This document shows, in pieces, positions 46,650 through 55,364 of a stretch of 64,000 nucleotides of DNA. The translations under genes were made by a program, and so were the position numbers. The stretch comes from an uncultured Paracoccaceae bacterium. GTDB taxonomy: Bacteria; Pseudomonadota; Alphaproteobacteria; Rhodobacterales; Rhodobacteraceae. Position 1 is the stretch's first letter; every line of letters starts with the position of its first letter. The notes beneath the pieces are model-generated. The model did no database searches and was not told the DNA's origin. It was given only the letters and a program-made list of their open reading frames with translations. Location of the stretch: NCBI GenBank assembly GCA_947488605.1, contig CANKZJ010000002.1:372001-436000 (forward strand), given 5' to 3'.

Positions 46650-47654
46650 CTAACCACCCGTGTGTGACATGTGCCTGCTGACCTGACCGTCAACCTGCTG
46701 GCGCGAATAGTCAAAGTCATGACCTTTGGGTTTCAAGGCAATTGCAGCCCGAATGGCGTCCTCAAGATCAGCGTCTGCTTCTGATGCGCGCAATGGTGCG
46801 CGCAGATCAGAATGCCCTTCTTGCCCGAGGCAGGTATAGATTTCGCCCGTGCACGTAATCCGCACGCGGTTACAGCTTTCGCAGAAATTATGGCTCAGCG
46901 GTGTGATAAACCCGATTTTCTGACCGGTATTTTCAACCCGCACATAGCGCGCCGGGCCGCCGGTTTTCTCGGGCAGGTCAGTCAACGCAGACCTTTCCTC
47001 TAGCCGTGCGCGTAGATCTTTGAGCGACCAGTACTGGCCAAAGCGGTCCTCATTGCCCAGATCGCCCATTGGCATCACTTCGATGAATGTCAGATCCAGA
47101 TCACGGGACGCGCACCAATCGGTCAGCGTCTCTAACTCGTCCTCGTTGAAGCCTTTTAGCGCGACGGTATTGATCTTGACCCGCAGGCCCGCCTTTTGGG
47201 CCGCATCGATGCCGCGCATCACTTGGGGCAGGCGGCCCCAACGGGTGATTTCAGCGAACTTCGCCTCATCAAGTGTATCAAGTGATACGTTGATCCGCCG
47301 CACGCCCGCAGCAAACAAATCATCTGCGTATTTCTCAAGCTGGCTACCATTGGTGGTCAGCGTCAGTTCTTGCAAAGCGCCGGTTTCCAGATGCCGCGAC
47401 ATGCTGCGAAAGAATGTCATGATCTCGCGGCGTACCAAGGGCTCACCACCGGTGATCCGCAATTTGCGCACGCCCAAACGCACAAAGGCCGAACACATGC
47501 GGTCCAGTTCTTCGAGTGTCAGAAGTTCCTTTTTGGGCAGGAACGTCATGTTTTCTGACATGCAGTAAACACAGCGAAAATCGCAACGGTCCGTGACCGA
47601 CACCCGAAGGTATTCGATAGCGCGTGCGAATGGATCAATCAAAGGTGCATTCAT
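46650..47654 (-). CDS. moaA: GTP 3',8-cyclase (molybdenum cofactor biosynthesis)
   Basis: A 334-residue radical SAM enzyme. The N-terminal cluster motif is RCDFRCVYC (CxxxCxxC), followed by GGEPLVRR, and the C-terminal second [4Fe-4S] site is [21 protein letters not shown]. It starts the cofactor pathway by rearranging GTP. The terminal GG motif is present (SHTGG). No other mo genes are adjacent in this window. Confidence 0.96.
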   Translation of the reverse strand: MNAPLIDPFARAIEYLRVSVTDRCDFRCVYCMSENMTFLPKKELLTLEELDRMCSAFVRLGVRKLRITGGEPLVRREIMTFFRSMSRHLETGALQELTLTTNGSQLEKYADDLFAAGVRRINVSLDTLDEAKFAEITRWGRLPQVMRGIDAAQKAGLRVKINTVALKGFNEDELETLTDWCASRDLDLTFIEVMPMGDLGNEDRFGQYWSLKDLRARLEERSALTDLPEKTGGPARYVRVENTGQKIGFITPLSHNFCESCNRVRITCTGEIYTCLGQEGHSDLRAPLRASEADADLEDAIRAAIALKPKGHDFDYSRQQVDGQVSRHMSHTGG

Positions 47655-47740
47655 AAGAACAACCTATGCACGGGCGGTCGGCTGCGCAAGCTGCGTAAGA
47701 CCCGTTGCATGCGGGGAATCCGCGACATAATGTGAAAACC

Positions 47741-48220
47741 ATGAGAGTAATATTGATCATCCCCGTGTTGGCACTTGCTGGCTGTTCGACGCCATCATTC
47801 CAAAGCATTTTTGGCAACGCAACAGCCCCCGCTGTTGCCGCACCTGTCCAGACTTTGGATCTTACGCCGCCGCCTGCGCCACCGGTGACTGCCGTGACCG
47901 CAGAGCAGTTTGACACCACCAGTCAGGAAGAACGTGACGCGGCTATTGTCACCGAAGAACCTGCCGGAGATCAGGCGCTGGGCACCACAATTGCGTCGTT
48001 AGGACCGCCTGTTGAACCGGGCATTTGGCTTAAAACGCCTTTGGTTACGGCACTTGCTGCGGGACGCGTCGAATATCAAGGCAAAACGATCAACATCGAA
48101 TTGCGCCCCTCTGGCGGTGCCGCAGGGTCTGGCAGTCAGATCAGCCTTGCCGCGATGCGCCTGATCGAAGCGCCGCTGACTGCACTGCCTGAACTCACTG
48201 TGTTCGCTATCGCACCTTAA
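47741..48220 (+). CDS. small proline/alanine-rich lipoprotein
   Basis: A 159-residue protein starting MRVILIIPVLALAGCSTP, a clear lipobox (LALAGC). A Pro/Ala/Thr-rich linker (about 30-65) leads to a small C-terminal domain (about 95-155; VEPGIWLKTPLV to LPELTVFAI). I do not recognise the family. ATG 47741 is divergent from moaA. The stop TAA shares TTAA with the convergent alkD stop. Confidence 0.65.
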   Translation: MRVILIIPVLALAGCSTPSFQSIFGNATAPAVAAPVQTLDLTPPPAPPVTAVTAEQFDTTSQEERDAAIVTEEPAGDQALGTTIASLGPPVEPGIWLKTPLVTALAAGRVEYQGKTINIELRPSGGAAGSGSQISLAAMRLIEAPLTALPELTVFAIAP

Positions 48221-48900
48221 GCGGGCAGTTTGCGTGCGGCTTCCTTGACGGCGAATGGCTTCATCGCGTCTGCGTGGGTGTCGAGGAAGGCGCGCACACG
48301 ATCCGTGTCATGCTTTGACAACTCGCGCAGCCACCATGCGATAGACTTCTGGATGAACCAATCGTGATCAGTGACATAGGTCGCAGCCCACCCTAGAATC
48401 CGGTCTCTGCGTGCAAGGTCTTCGGGTTTTGGGTGGTTTTGCTTGGTCCACGGGAGCGTCATCACAAGGGCCGCGCGCCGGGTCCACATATGATCGGAGG
48501 TCGTCCAAGCCTCCACTTCATCAAGGCGGTTCGGGTTCGCCACAAGCCGCTTTTGACCGGCGATACACACGTGATCTGCGATAGCCCAAGCATCGAAATC
48601 CGGCACCCAAGAGACGATTAAATCCCACGCACCATCATCCTCTGGTCTGATCCGCGCTTGCGTCAGCAATTTGGCCGCCGCGACACGCCCTTCGTGTGTG
48701 TTGCCTTTCCAAAGACCCTTGGCCAGTGCCAAACGGGTCTCAAGATCAATGTCAGCGCGCCATGCCTTGACATGTTGATCAATCACCGGATTGGCCACGC
48801 CCAAATACGGGCGATCCACCTTGTGATATTTGTGCATTTCCGCAGCCTTCGCCGGATCAGCCAGCGCGCGGAGTTCAGCAATTGCTGCCTTTGGGGTCAT
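48217..48900 (-). CDS. DNA alkylation repair protein (AlkD-like)
   Basis: A 227-residue all-helical HEAT-like repeat protein. KGLWKGNTHEGRVAAAKLL, WDLIVSWVPDFDAWAIADH and WTRRAALVMTLPW are typical of the AlkD/AlkC DNA glycosylase superfamily, which removes alkylated bases. It is last in an operon-like run glmU-glmS-PPOX-alkD and overlaps the PPOX gene by ATGA. Confidence 0.85.
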   Translation of the reverse strand: MTPKAAIAELRALADPAKAAEMHKYHKVDRPYLGVANPVIDQHVKAWRADIDLETRLALAKGLWKGNTHEGRVAAAKLLTQARIRPEDDGAWDLIVSWVPDFDAWAIADHVCIAGQKRLVANPNRLDEVEAWTTSDHMWTRRAALVMTLPWTKQNHPKPEDLARRDRILGWAATYVTDHDWFIQKSIAWWLRELSKHDTDRVRAFLDTHADAMKPFAVKEAARKLPA

Positions 48901-49439
48901 GGTAGAATTCCTGTTGGCTTGCCATCAAGCGTGGTCTGATTGCGTTCGTCCCAATAACGGGTCACACCGTCTTCGCCTTTATCGGCCGCCCAATGCAGTA
49001 GCGTGTCGCGATCACCTTTGGGTTCCATGAATGGTACGGCATATCCACAAGATGTCTGCACCATTTCAATGGTTTGCACATAGATTTGCCGCGCGCCGGG
49101 CAGGGTGGGAAGCCGTGCGGCCATCTCGGACCACTCAGCATCGCGTGGGTGAAGAGTGCGTGCTGTGCCGTAGGTGCGCATGATCTGCGGCTTTTTGTCA
49201 AAGCTGCACCACATCAGCGTCATGCGCGGGTGATCCAGCAAATGTCCGGCCGTTTCATTGCCGCTGCCTGTGACATTGATGTAGGCGATCGTGTTTGTGT
49301 CTAGAACACGTAGACTGTCCATGCCTTTGGGCGAGATATTGACCTTGCCATCGCGCGCGGCCGTGCCCGTAAAGAACATCTGCTGCGCTTTGATGAAAGC
49401 AATATGCGCATCACTGAGTTGATCGAATTGCTTGCCCAT
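48897..49439 (-). CDS. pyridoxamine 5'-phosphate oxidase family protein
   Basis: A 180-residue FMN-binding split-barrel protein. The IAYINVTGSGNETAGHLLDHPRMTLMWCSF segment matches the PPOX-like flavoprotein family, distinct from true PdxH. The substrate is unknown. Its ATG is directly next to the glmS stop (49439/49440) and it overlaps alkD by ATGA. Confidence 0.82.
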   Translation of the reverse strand: MGKQFDQLSDAHIAFIKAQQMFFTGTAARDGKVNISPKGMDSLRVLDTNTIAYINVTGSGNETAGHLLDHPRMTLMWCSFDKKPQIMRTYGTARTLHPRDAEWSEMAARLPTLPGARQIYVQTIEMVQTSCGYAVPFMEPKGDRDTLLHWAADKGEDGVTRYWDERNQTTLDGKPTGILP

Positions 49440-51263
49440 TTATTCCACCGTGACTGATTTAGCGAGGTTGCGGGGTTGGTCGACATCCGTGCCTTTGGCA
49501 ACAGCCGTGTGATAGGCGAGCAGCTGCGCGGGGATCGCATAAAGGATCGGGGCAAGGAAAGGGTCAATTTCTGGCATGATGATCGTATCCCAGACCCCCA
49601 TCCCGGCTTCATCAGCCCCCTTTTGATCGGTGATCAAAAGGACCTTTCCGCCGCGTGCCATGACCTCTTGCATGTTCGAGACCGTTTTATCGAACAACGC
49701 ATCACGTGGGGCCATAACGATAACGGGCACGTGCTTGTCGACCAATGCAATGGGGCCATGCTTAAGCTCTCCAGATGCGTAAGCTTCGGCATGTATATAG
49801 CTGATTTCTTTTAATTTTAGAGCGCCTTCAAGGGCAAGTGGATACATCGCGCCACGTCCCAAGAATAGAATATCGCGCGTCTCGGCCAGTTTACGTGAGA
49901 TCTCTTTGCTTTTGTCTTCGATCCCTAGCGCATGGCTCATTAGACCGGGAAGTTGCCGCAGCGTGGTAAGCCTTGTCGCCAGTTCAGCATCGTCGATTTT
50001 GCCGCGCATCCTTGCCGCTTGCAGCGCCAAGATAGCCAAAGTCGTCAGTTGGCAGGTAAATGCCTTGGTTGAGGCGACACCGATTTCTGTGCCTGCCAGA
50101 ATAGGCAGCGCCAGATCGCTTTCACGTGCAATAGAGCTTTCGGGAACATTCACGACCGACACGATCTTATCCGCCTTGCCTTGCATGTAGCGCAGGGCGG
50201 CGAGTGTATCTGCGGTTTCACCCGACTGGCTGACAAAAAGTGCGACAGTGCCCGATGTGACAGGGGGTTCGCGGTAGCGGAATTCAGATGCGACATCGAC
50301 TTCGACGGGAATACCAGCCAGTTGTTCAAACCAGTATTTTGCAACCAAACAGGCATAGAATGCCGTGCCGCAGGCCACCATTGTCATCCGCTCAACATTT
50401 GTGAAGTCGATGCCTGGTTCCGGAACCGTCACGGCGGATGCATCTGCGTTGATGTAATGCGCAAGCGCGCCTTGCAGAACGACGGGCTGTTCTGCGATTT
50501 CCTTGGCCATGAAATGCTTGAAGCCAGCCTTATCAACCTGCGTTGCATCGATTTGGATGGTCTTGATGGCACGGTTTGCGATGGTCCCGTTGGCATCGCG
50601 TATTTCTACTGACGTCCGGGTGACGACCGCCCAATCGCCTTCTTCAAGATAGCTGATCCGGTCTGTCATCGGGGCCAAAGCGATCGCATCGGACCCAACA
50701 AACATTTCCCCATCGCCGTAGCCAATGGCAAGTGGAGAGCCTTTGCGGGCGGCGATCAGCAGATCGTCTTCGCCGTCGAAAAGGAAACACAGCGCATAAG
50801 CCCCTTCAAGGCGTGCGATGGTTTGCGCGGCGGCATCACGCGGGCTAAGCCCTTGATTACGGTAATGATCGGCAAGCAGGGCAATGGTTTCTGTGTCGGT
50901 GTCCGTTTCAAAGCCAATACCTTGATCTTGCAGAAAATTGCGCAACTCGCGGAAATTCTCGATGATCCCGTTATGAACAACAGCAACGCCGCCTGCGCGG
51001 TGCGGGTGTGCGTTGCCTACGTTTGGCGCACCATGTGTGGCCCAACGAGTGTGACCGATGCCCGATTTGCCAGCCAATGGGTCATGCACCAGCAGATCCG
51101 ACAGATTGACCAATTTGCCAACGGCACGCCGGCGATCCAGACGCAAGTCATTGACTGTTGCGATGCCCGCGCTGTCATAACCGCGATATTCAAGGCGCTT
51201 AAGCGCTTCGACCAACAGAGGGGCGGCTTCATGATCGCCTAATACGCCAACAATTCCACACAT
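49440..51263 (-). CDS. glmS: glutamine-fructose-6-phosphate aminotransferase (isomerizing)
   Basis: A 607-residue enzyme that makes glucosamine-6-phosphate, the first step of amino-sugar and peptidoglycan synthesis. The N-terminal Cys2 nucleophile (MCGIVGVLG), the glutaminase HTRWATHG and HNGIIENF, two SIS domains (SQSGETADTL) and the C-terminal PRNLAKSVTVE are all intact. It begins three bases after glmU, so UDP-GlcNAc steps one and three/four are cotranscribed. No glmS ribozyme is possible in the three-base gap. Confidence 0.97.
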   Translation of the reverse strand: MCGIVGVLGDHEAAPLLVEALKRLEYRGYDSAGIATVNDLRLDRRRAVGKLVNLSDLLVHDPLAGKSGIGHTRWATHGAPNVGNAHPHRAGGVAVVHNGIIENFRELRNFLQDQGIGFETDTDTETIALLADHYRNQGLSPRDAAAQTIARLEGAYALCFLFDGEDDLLIAARKGSPLAIGYGDGEMFVGSDAIALAPMTDRISYLEEGDWAVVTRTSVEIRDANGTIANRAIKTIQIDATQVDKAGFKHFMAKEIAEQPVVLQGALAHYINADASAVTVPEPGIDFTNVERMTMVACGTAFYACLVAKYWFEQLAGIPVEVDVASEFRYREPPVTSGTVALFVSQSGETADTLAALRYMQGKADKIVSVVNVPESSIARESDLALPILAGTEIGVASTKAFTCQLTTLAILALQAARMRGKIDDAELATRLTTLRQLPGLMSHALGIEDKSKEISRKLAETRDILFLGRGAMYPLALEGALKLKEISYIHAEAYASGELKHGPIALVDKHVPVIVMAPRDALFDKTVSNMQEVMARGGKVLLITDQKGADEAGMGVWDTIIMPEIDPFLAPILYAIPAQLLAYHTAVAKGTDVDQPRNLAKSVTVE

Positions 51264-51266
51264 GGA

Positions 51267-52610
51267 TTACGACCCTTTTGCCTTCTTGGCTTTGAGTTTC
51301 TGAAAAAAGCGCAAGGCAAAGCCGGGTTTGTTTTCTTGTCGCGCCCGCCCGACGGCCAAATCCCCGCCCGGCACATCACGGGTGATGATCGACCCTGTTC
51401 CGGTCATCGCGGCATCGCCGACGCGTATGGGGGCGACCAACATGGTATTGGAGCCAATGAAGACATCTTCGCCGATGTCAGTGCGGTGTTTGAACACCCC
51501 GTCATAATTGCAGGTAATCGTGCCAGCACCAATATTGCTGCGCGCGCCGATGCTCGCATCACCGATGTAGGATAGATGATTGACCTTTGCGCCTTCGGCC
51601 ACTTGTGCATTTTTGATTTCAACGAAATTGCCGACTTTGACGTTCTCGGACAATTCCGCGCCGGGGCGCAAGCGCGCATAGGGCCCCACGATCCCGCCGC
51701 GCGAGACATGACACCCTTCAAGATGCGAGAACGCGCGGATCGTGGCACCTGATTCAATCGTCACGCCGGGGCCAAAAACGACGTTTGGTTCAATCACAGT
51801 GTCGCGCCCAATCACAGTGTCATGGGCAAAGAATACGGTATCAGGTGCTGTCATCGTCACACCGTCATCCATCGCAGTTGCCCGCGCGTTTTGCTGGAAA
51901 AGTGCTTCTGCCTGCGCAAGTTCACTGCGTGCGTTGATCCCAAGGGTCTCGGCCTCGTCACAACGCACGACTGTGGCGCTTAGCCCCCGCGACCGGGCGA
52001 TACCGATGATATCAGTCAGGTAATACTCTTGCGCTGCGTTATCATTTCCAACCTCAGAGATAAGGTCAAAGAGTACGGACGCATTCGCAGCGATAACACC
52101 GCTGTTACATAGGCTTACAGATCGTTCATCATCTGATGCATCTTTGAATTCGACGATACGATCAAGCTGGCCGTCTTGCACGATCAAGCGACCGTAGCGC
52201 CCCGGATCAGCCGCCTCGAACCCCAGAACCACGATGTCATGGGTCAGCCTTGCTGCGGCCATCGCCGCAAGTGTCTCGGAGCGGATAAAGGGCGTATCAC
52301 CATAAAGCACCAAAGTATCGCCATCAAAATCAGCCAATGCTTCCTGCGCTTGGCGTACCGCATGGGCTGTACCCAACTGTTCGGATTGTAGCGCCATAAT
52401 GACATCCGGGTCGTAGGCTTTCGCAGCCTTTTCGACTAATGCGGCACCGTGGCCTGCGACAACGACCGTGGCCTCCGGATCAAGGGCCGCACCTGACTTC
52501 ATTGCGTGCACCAACATTGGCGCGCCCGCGATTTCATGCAGGACTTTGGGCAAGTCGGAATTCATGCGTGTGCCCATGCCTGCGCCCAGGATGATTAATG
52601 CGGTTGCCAT
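51267..52610 (-). CDS. glmU: bifunctional UDP-N-acetylglucosamine pyrophosphorylase / glucosamine-1-phosphate N-acetyltransferase
   Basis: A 447-residue two-domain enzyme. The N-terminal uridyltransferase has LGAGMGTRMNSDLPKVLHEIAG, and the C-terminal left-handed beta-helix has hexapeptide repeats (EIKNAQVAEGAKVNHLSYIGDASIG, NYDG). ATG 52610 is preceded by GAGGCAG; an upstream GTG-type extension is unlikely. It leads the operon with glmS. Confidence 0.96.
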   Translation of the reverse strand: MATALIILGAGMGTRMNSDLPKVLHEIAGAPMLVHAMKSGAALDPEATVVVAGHGAALVEKAAKAYDPDVIMALQSEQLGTAHAVRQAQEALADFDGDTLVLYGDTPFIRSETLAAMAAARLTHDIVVLGFEAADPGRYGRLIVQDGQLDRIVEFKDASDDERSVSLCNSGVIAANASVLFDLISEVGNDNAAQEYYLTDIIGIARSRGLSATVVRCDEAETLGINARSELAQAEALFQQNARATAMDDGVTMTAPDTVFFAHDTVIGRDTVIEPNVVFGPGVTIESGATIRAFSHLEGCHVSRGGIVGPYARLRPGAELSENVKVGNFVEIKNAQVAEGAKVNHLSYIGDASIGARSNIGAGTITCNYDGVFKHRTDIGEDVFIGSNTMLVAPIRVGDAAMTGTGSIITRDVPGGDLAVGRARQENKPGFALRFFQKLKAKKAKGS

Positions 52611-52733
52611 TGCTGCCTCGACCTTGTTGTTGCTCCGACTTCTACTGCCCTTTTTGATTATCACAAGGGTGGGGGGTTCACATCAGTTTTCAGGGCGTTA
52701 CAGAATGGGCAGAACACTTAAGTTGGGACGCAG

Positions 52734-53399
52734 ATGAAACGAACGGTAATCTTTGACCTTGATGGCACATTGGCTGACACCAGCGGTGATCTGATTGCTG
52801 CGGCTAACACATGCTTTCGCGGGTTGGGTTTGGGTGATCTGCTTGATCACAGTCAAGACGCCGCAACCGCGCTGCGCGGCGGGCGCGCGATGCTGCGTTT
52901 GGGTTTTTCGCGGGTCGACGGCTTTGGCGAGGCTGAGGTGGACGCGCAGTATCCTGTTTTGCTGGCGGCATATGCCGAGGACATCGACACCCACACGGTG
53001 ATGTACCCCGGTGCGTTGGACGCGATCGAGCGGCTAAAGCTGGAAGACTACGCCATTGGCATTGCCACAAACAAACCCCAAGGGTTGGCCGAGACACTGA
53101 TGACCAGTCTTGGTGTGCGTGATGTTTTTGCGTCGCTGATTGGGGCTGACACATTGCCCGTGCGCAAACCTGACCCAGAACATCATTTTGAGGCCGTGCG
53201 CCGCGCTGGCGGTGACCCGAAGCGGTCGCTCTTGGTGGGTGATACTGCGACGGACCGCGATACGTCACGTAATGCGGGCGTTCCGTCTGTTCTTGTCACA
53301 TTTGGACCGGGACGTGATGAGGTGCTAAAATTGAATGCAGAGGCCACAATCGACAGCTATGAAGAGCTTGATGCGGTCGTCGCCCGGCTGATCGGCTGA
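52734..53399 (+). CDS. gph: HAD-family phosphatase, phosphoglycolate phosphatase-like
   Basis: A 221-residue HAD subfamily IA enzyme with the motif I aspartates in FDLDGTLADTS, motif II Thr in IATNKPQGLA, Lys in RKPDPEH and motif IV in LLVGDTATDRD. It probably removes phosphate from 2-phosphoglycolate, though related HADs act on other sugars. It is divergent from glmU across 123 bp and lies 67 bp before the aminotransferase. Confidence 0.85.
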   Translation: MKRTVIFDLDGTLADTSGDLIAAANTCFRGLGLGDLLDHSQDAATALRGGRAMLRLGFSRVDGFGEAEVDAQYPVLLAAYAEDIDTHTVMYPGALDAIERLKLEDYAIGIATNKPQGLAETLMTSLGVRDVFASLIGADTLPVRKPDPEHHFEAVRRAGGDPKRSLLVGDTATDRDTSRNAGVPSVLVTFGPGRDEVLKLNAEATIDSYEELDAVVARLIG

Positions 53400-53466
53400 A
53401 TTGGTACTATCATCTGCGCCAAAGTGGTCATTTGACGTGCGCGAAATCAGCCTAGAGAATGGACCA

Positions 53467-54672
53467 ATGACAGAGATTTTCAAAGGTAGTTTCACCCAGC
53501 AAGAGCCGATCCCAGCCGAAGGGATCGCTGCGGCCAATGCCGTGATGCAATCAGGCCGTTTGCATCGCTACAACACCAGCGGTGATGAAATCGCCGAAGC
53601 CGCGTTGCTTGAGGAAGAATTCGCCGCAACCGTTGGCGCAAAATACTGCCTCGCGGTGGCCTCTGGTGGGTATGCGATGACGACAGCACTGCGGGCATCT
53701 GGCGTGTCTCACGGCGATAAGGTCCTGACCAACGCGTTCACGCTTGCCCCGGTTCCCGGTGCCATCGCGGCGGTTGGCGGGGTGCCGGTGTTTGTCGGCG
53801 TGACCGAAGACCTTGTGATTGATCTCGATGATCTTGCTGCCAAGCTGGATCAAGCGCGGGTTTTGCTGCTGAGCCATATGCGCGGCCACATCTGCGATAT
53901 GGATCGCTTGATGGCGATGTGTGATGCGGCGGGCGTCACCGTGATCGAGGATTGCGCGCATACGATGGGGGCCGCTTGGAACGGCGTGCCCAGCGGGCGT
54001 TGGGGGCGGTTTGGCTGTTATTCGACGCAGACCTACAAACATATCAATTCCGGCGAAGGTGGCTTGCTGATCTGCGATGGCGCCGAAGACATGGCGCGCG
54101 CCATCATGCTGTCTGGCAGCTATATGCTGTTTGAAAAGCACCGTGCCGCGCCACCGGTCGAGACGTTCGCACAGATCAAATATGAAACACCCAATATATC
54201 TGGCCGCATGGATAATTTGCGGGCCGCAATCCTGCGCCCTCAATTGCGTAATTTGGCTGTACAATGTGAAAATTGGAACGCGCGCTACCGCGTTCTGGAG
54301 CAGGGGTTGGCGGACACACCCGGGCTGCGCCTGATCCCGCGTCCGGCCAAAGAACAGTTCGTTGCGTCATCTTTCCAGTTTTTGCTGCTTGATTGGTCGC
54401 CGGCCGCCGTCGCAGATGTGCTAAGCCGGTGTGCCGTGCGCGGCGTTGAGCTGAAATGGTTCGGCGGCGCAGAGCCCAAAGGTTTTACCTCACGTTATGA
54501 CAGCTGGCGCTATGCGCCGTCCGTGCCGATGCCTGCATCGGACCGCGTGCTTGCCGGTGTCGTGGACATGCGACTGCCGCTGACCTTCAGTTTGGATGAT
54601 TGCGCGATGCTCGCAAGGATCATTCGCGCCGAGGTGTCTGCCGTCTACCAAGGGCAAGCCGCCGCTGAGTGA
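53467..54672 (+). CDS. DegT/DnrJ/EryC1/StrS family aminotransferase
   Basis: A 401-residue PLP-dependent enzyme of the sugar aminotransferase family. ASGGYAMTTAL binds cofactor phosphate, EDCAHTMGAAWNG is the conserved aspartate region, and YKHINSGEGG has the PLP lysine. The family usually aminates nucleotide-linked keto sugars for surface polysaccharides, but no other sugar-nucleotide gene is nearby apart from glmU/glmS. The start at 53467 is chosen from family length and a preceding GGACC. Confidence 0.82.
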   Translation: MTEIFKGSFTQQEPIPAEGIAAANAVMQSGRLHRYNTSGDEIAEAALLEEEFAATVGAKYCLAVASGGYAMTTALRASGVSHGDKVLTNAFTLAPVPGAIAAVGGVPVFVGVTEDLVIDLDDLAAKLDQARVLLLSHMRGHICDMDRLMAMCDAAGVTVIEDCAHTMGAAWNGVPSGRWGRFGCYSTQTYKHINSGEGGLLICDGAEDMARAIMLSGSYMLFEKHRAAPPVETFAQIKYETPNISGRMDNLRAAILRPQLRNLAVQCENWNARYRVLEQGLADTPGLRLIPRPAKEQFVASSFQFLLLDWSPAAVADVLSRCAVRGVELKWFGGAEPKGFTSRYDSWRYAPSVPMPASDRVLAGVVDMRLPLTFSLDDCAMLARIIRAEVSAVYQGQAAAE

Positions 54673-54707
54673 CTTGCCTTGTGCTGTGCTTGGTTTAGCT
54701 TTCCGGC

Positions 54708-55301
54708 ATGACTGATCGTCCTGATATCGTTGACTGCCCGGACGCCGCCACTTTTCGGCAATGGTATTACCTAAAGGCAGAGTTGGTTGCGTTTGCGCGC
54801 ACGCAGCGGATCAAGACGACCGGTGGCAAGTTCGAGATCGCGGATCGGATTGCCTATTTCCTTGACCATGGGGCACCACCTGTTGAGATGAAATCAACCA
54901 AGCGCGTGCAGTCTCGTTTTGATTGGCACAGCGCCACTCTGACGGATCAAACCATCATCACCGATAGCTATAAGAACACCCAAAACATGCGCCGCTATAT
55001 GCAAAAGGCGATCCCGGCGTTCAAGTTCTCGCTTTCCTTTATGGCGTGGATGAAAGCCAATGTGGGCATGACGCTGGCAGATGCCGTCGTGCAGGCCAAG
55101 CAGTTAGAAGCAGACAAGAAAGCCGGCAAAAAGCAACCCGATCAACCGCACAATCAGTACAACGCCTATACGCGCGCCTACTTTGAGCATGTACGAGATG
55201 GGACGCAGGACGAGGTGCGGCAGCTTTGGGCGCTCCGCCGCAAACGGCCCGGACCCTACGTTTTTGATCCACAAGATATGGCTTTGCTAAGACAGAAATG
55301 A
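54708..55301 (+). CDS. SAP and DUF6434 domain-containing protein
   Basis: A 197-residue soluble protein. The N-terminal YYLKAELVAFARTQRIKTTGGKFEIADRI (about 20-50) looks like a SAP helix-loop-helix motif, commonly nucleic-acid binding. The segment RFDWHSATLTDQTIITDSYKNTQNMRRYM (about 69-97) matches DUF6434. The C-terminus is basic (KKAGKKQP, LRRKRPGP). A DNA- or RNA-related role is plausible but unproven. The gene lies between the aminotransferase and the leucine operon. Confidence 0.7.
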   Translation: MTDRPDIVDCPDAATFRQWYYLKAELVAFARTQRIKTTGGKFEIADRIAYFLDHGAPPVEMKSTKRVQSRFDWHSATLTDQTIITDSYKNTQNMRRYMQKAIPAFKFSLSFMAWMKANVGMTLADAVVQAKQLEADKKAGKKQPDQPHNQYNAYTRAYFEHVRDGTQDEVRQLWALRRKRPGPYVFDPQDMALLRQK

Positions 55302-55302
55302 C

Positions 55303-55346
55303 TCGACAGCTGCATGGCGGTCGTTTTATTAATGAACAAGCGTTCA
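55303..55346 (+). promoter_or_regulatory. promoter and TGAAC-N4-GTTCA operator of the leucine operon
   Basis: TCGACA (55303-55308) and TATTAA (55327-55332) are spaced by 18 bp, a plausible -35/-10. TGAAC (55333-55337) and GTTCA (55342-55346) follow at once, so a dimeric repressor bound there would cover the start point. The binding protein (TetR- or MerR-type LiuR/LiuQ in other bacteria) is not encoded here. Confidence 0.5.
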
Positions 55347-55364
55347 ATTAATGAGGAATGAGCG

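Noticed and set aside
47655-47740. A molybdenum-cofactor riboswitch before moaA
   Set aside because: The gap to the divergent lipoprotein is only 86 bp and shows no matching conserved stems.
49440-49442. A glmS ribozyme or leader control of glmS
   Set aside because: glmS starts three bases after glmU and the family of ribozymes is found mainly in Firmicutes; no room for the structure.
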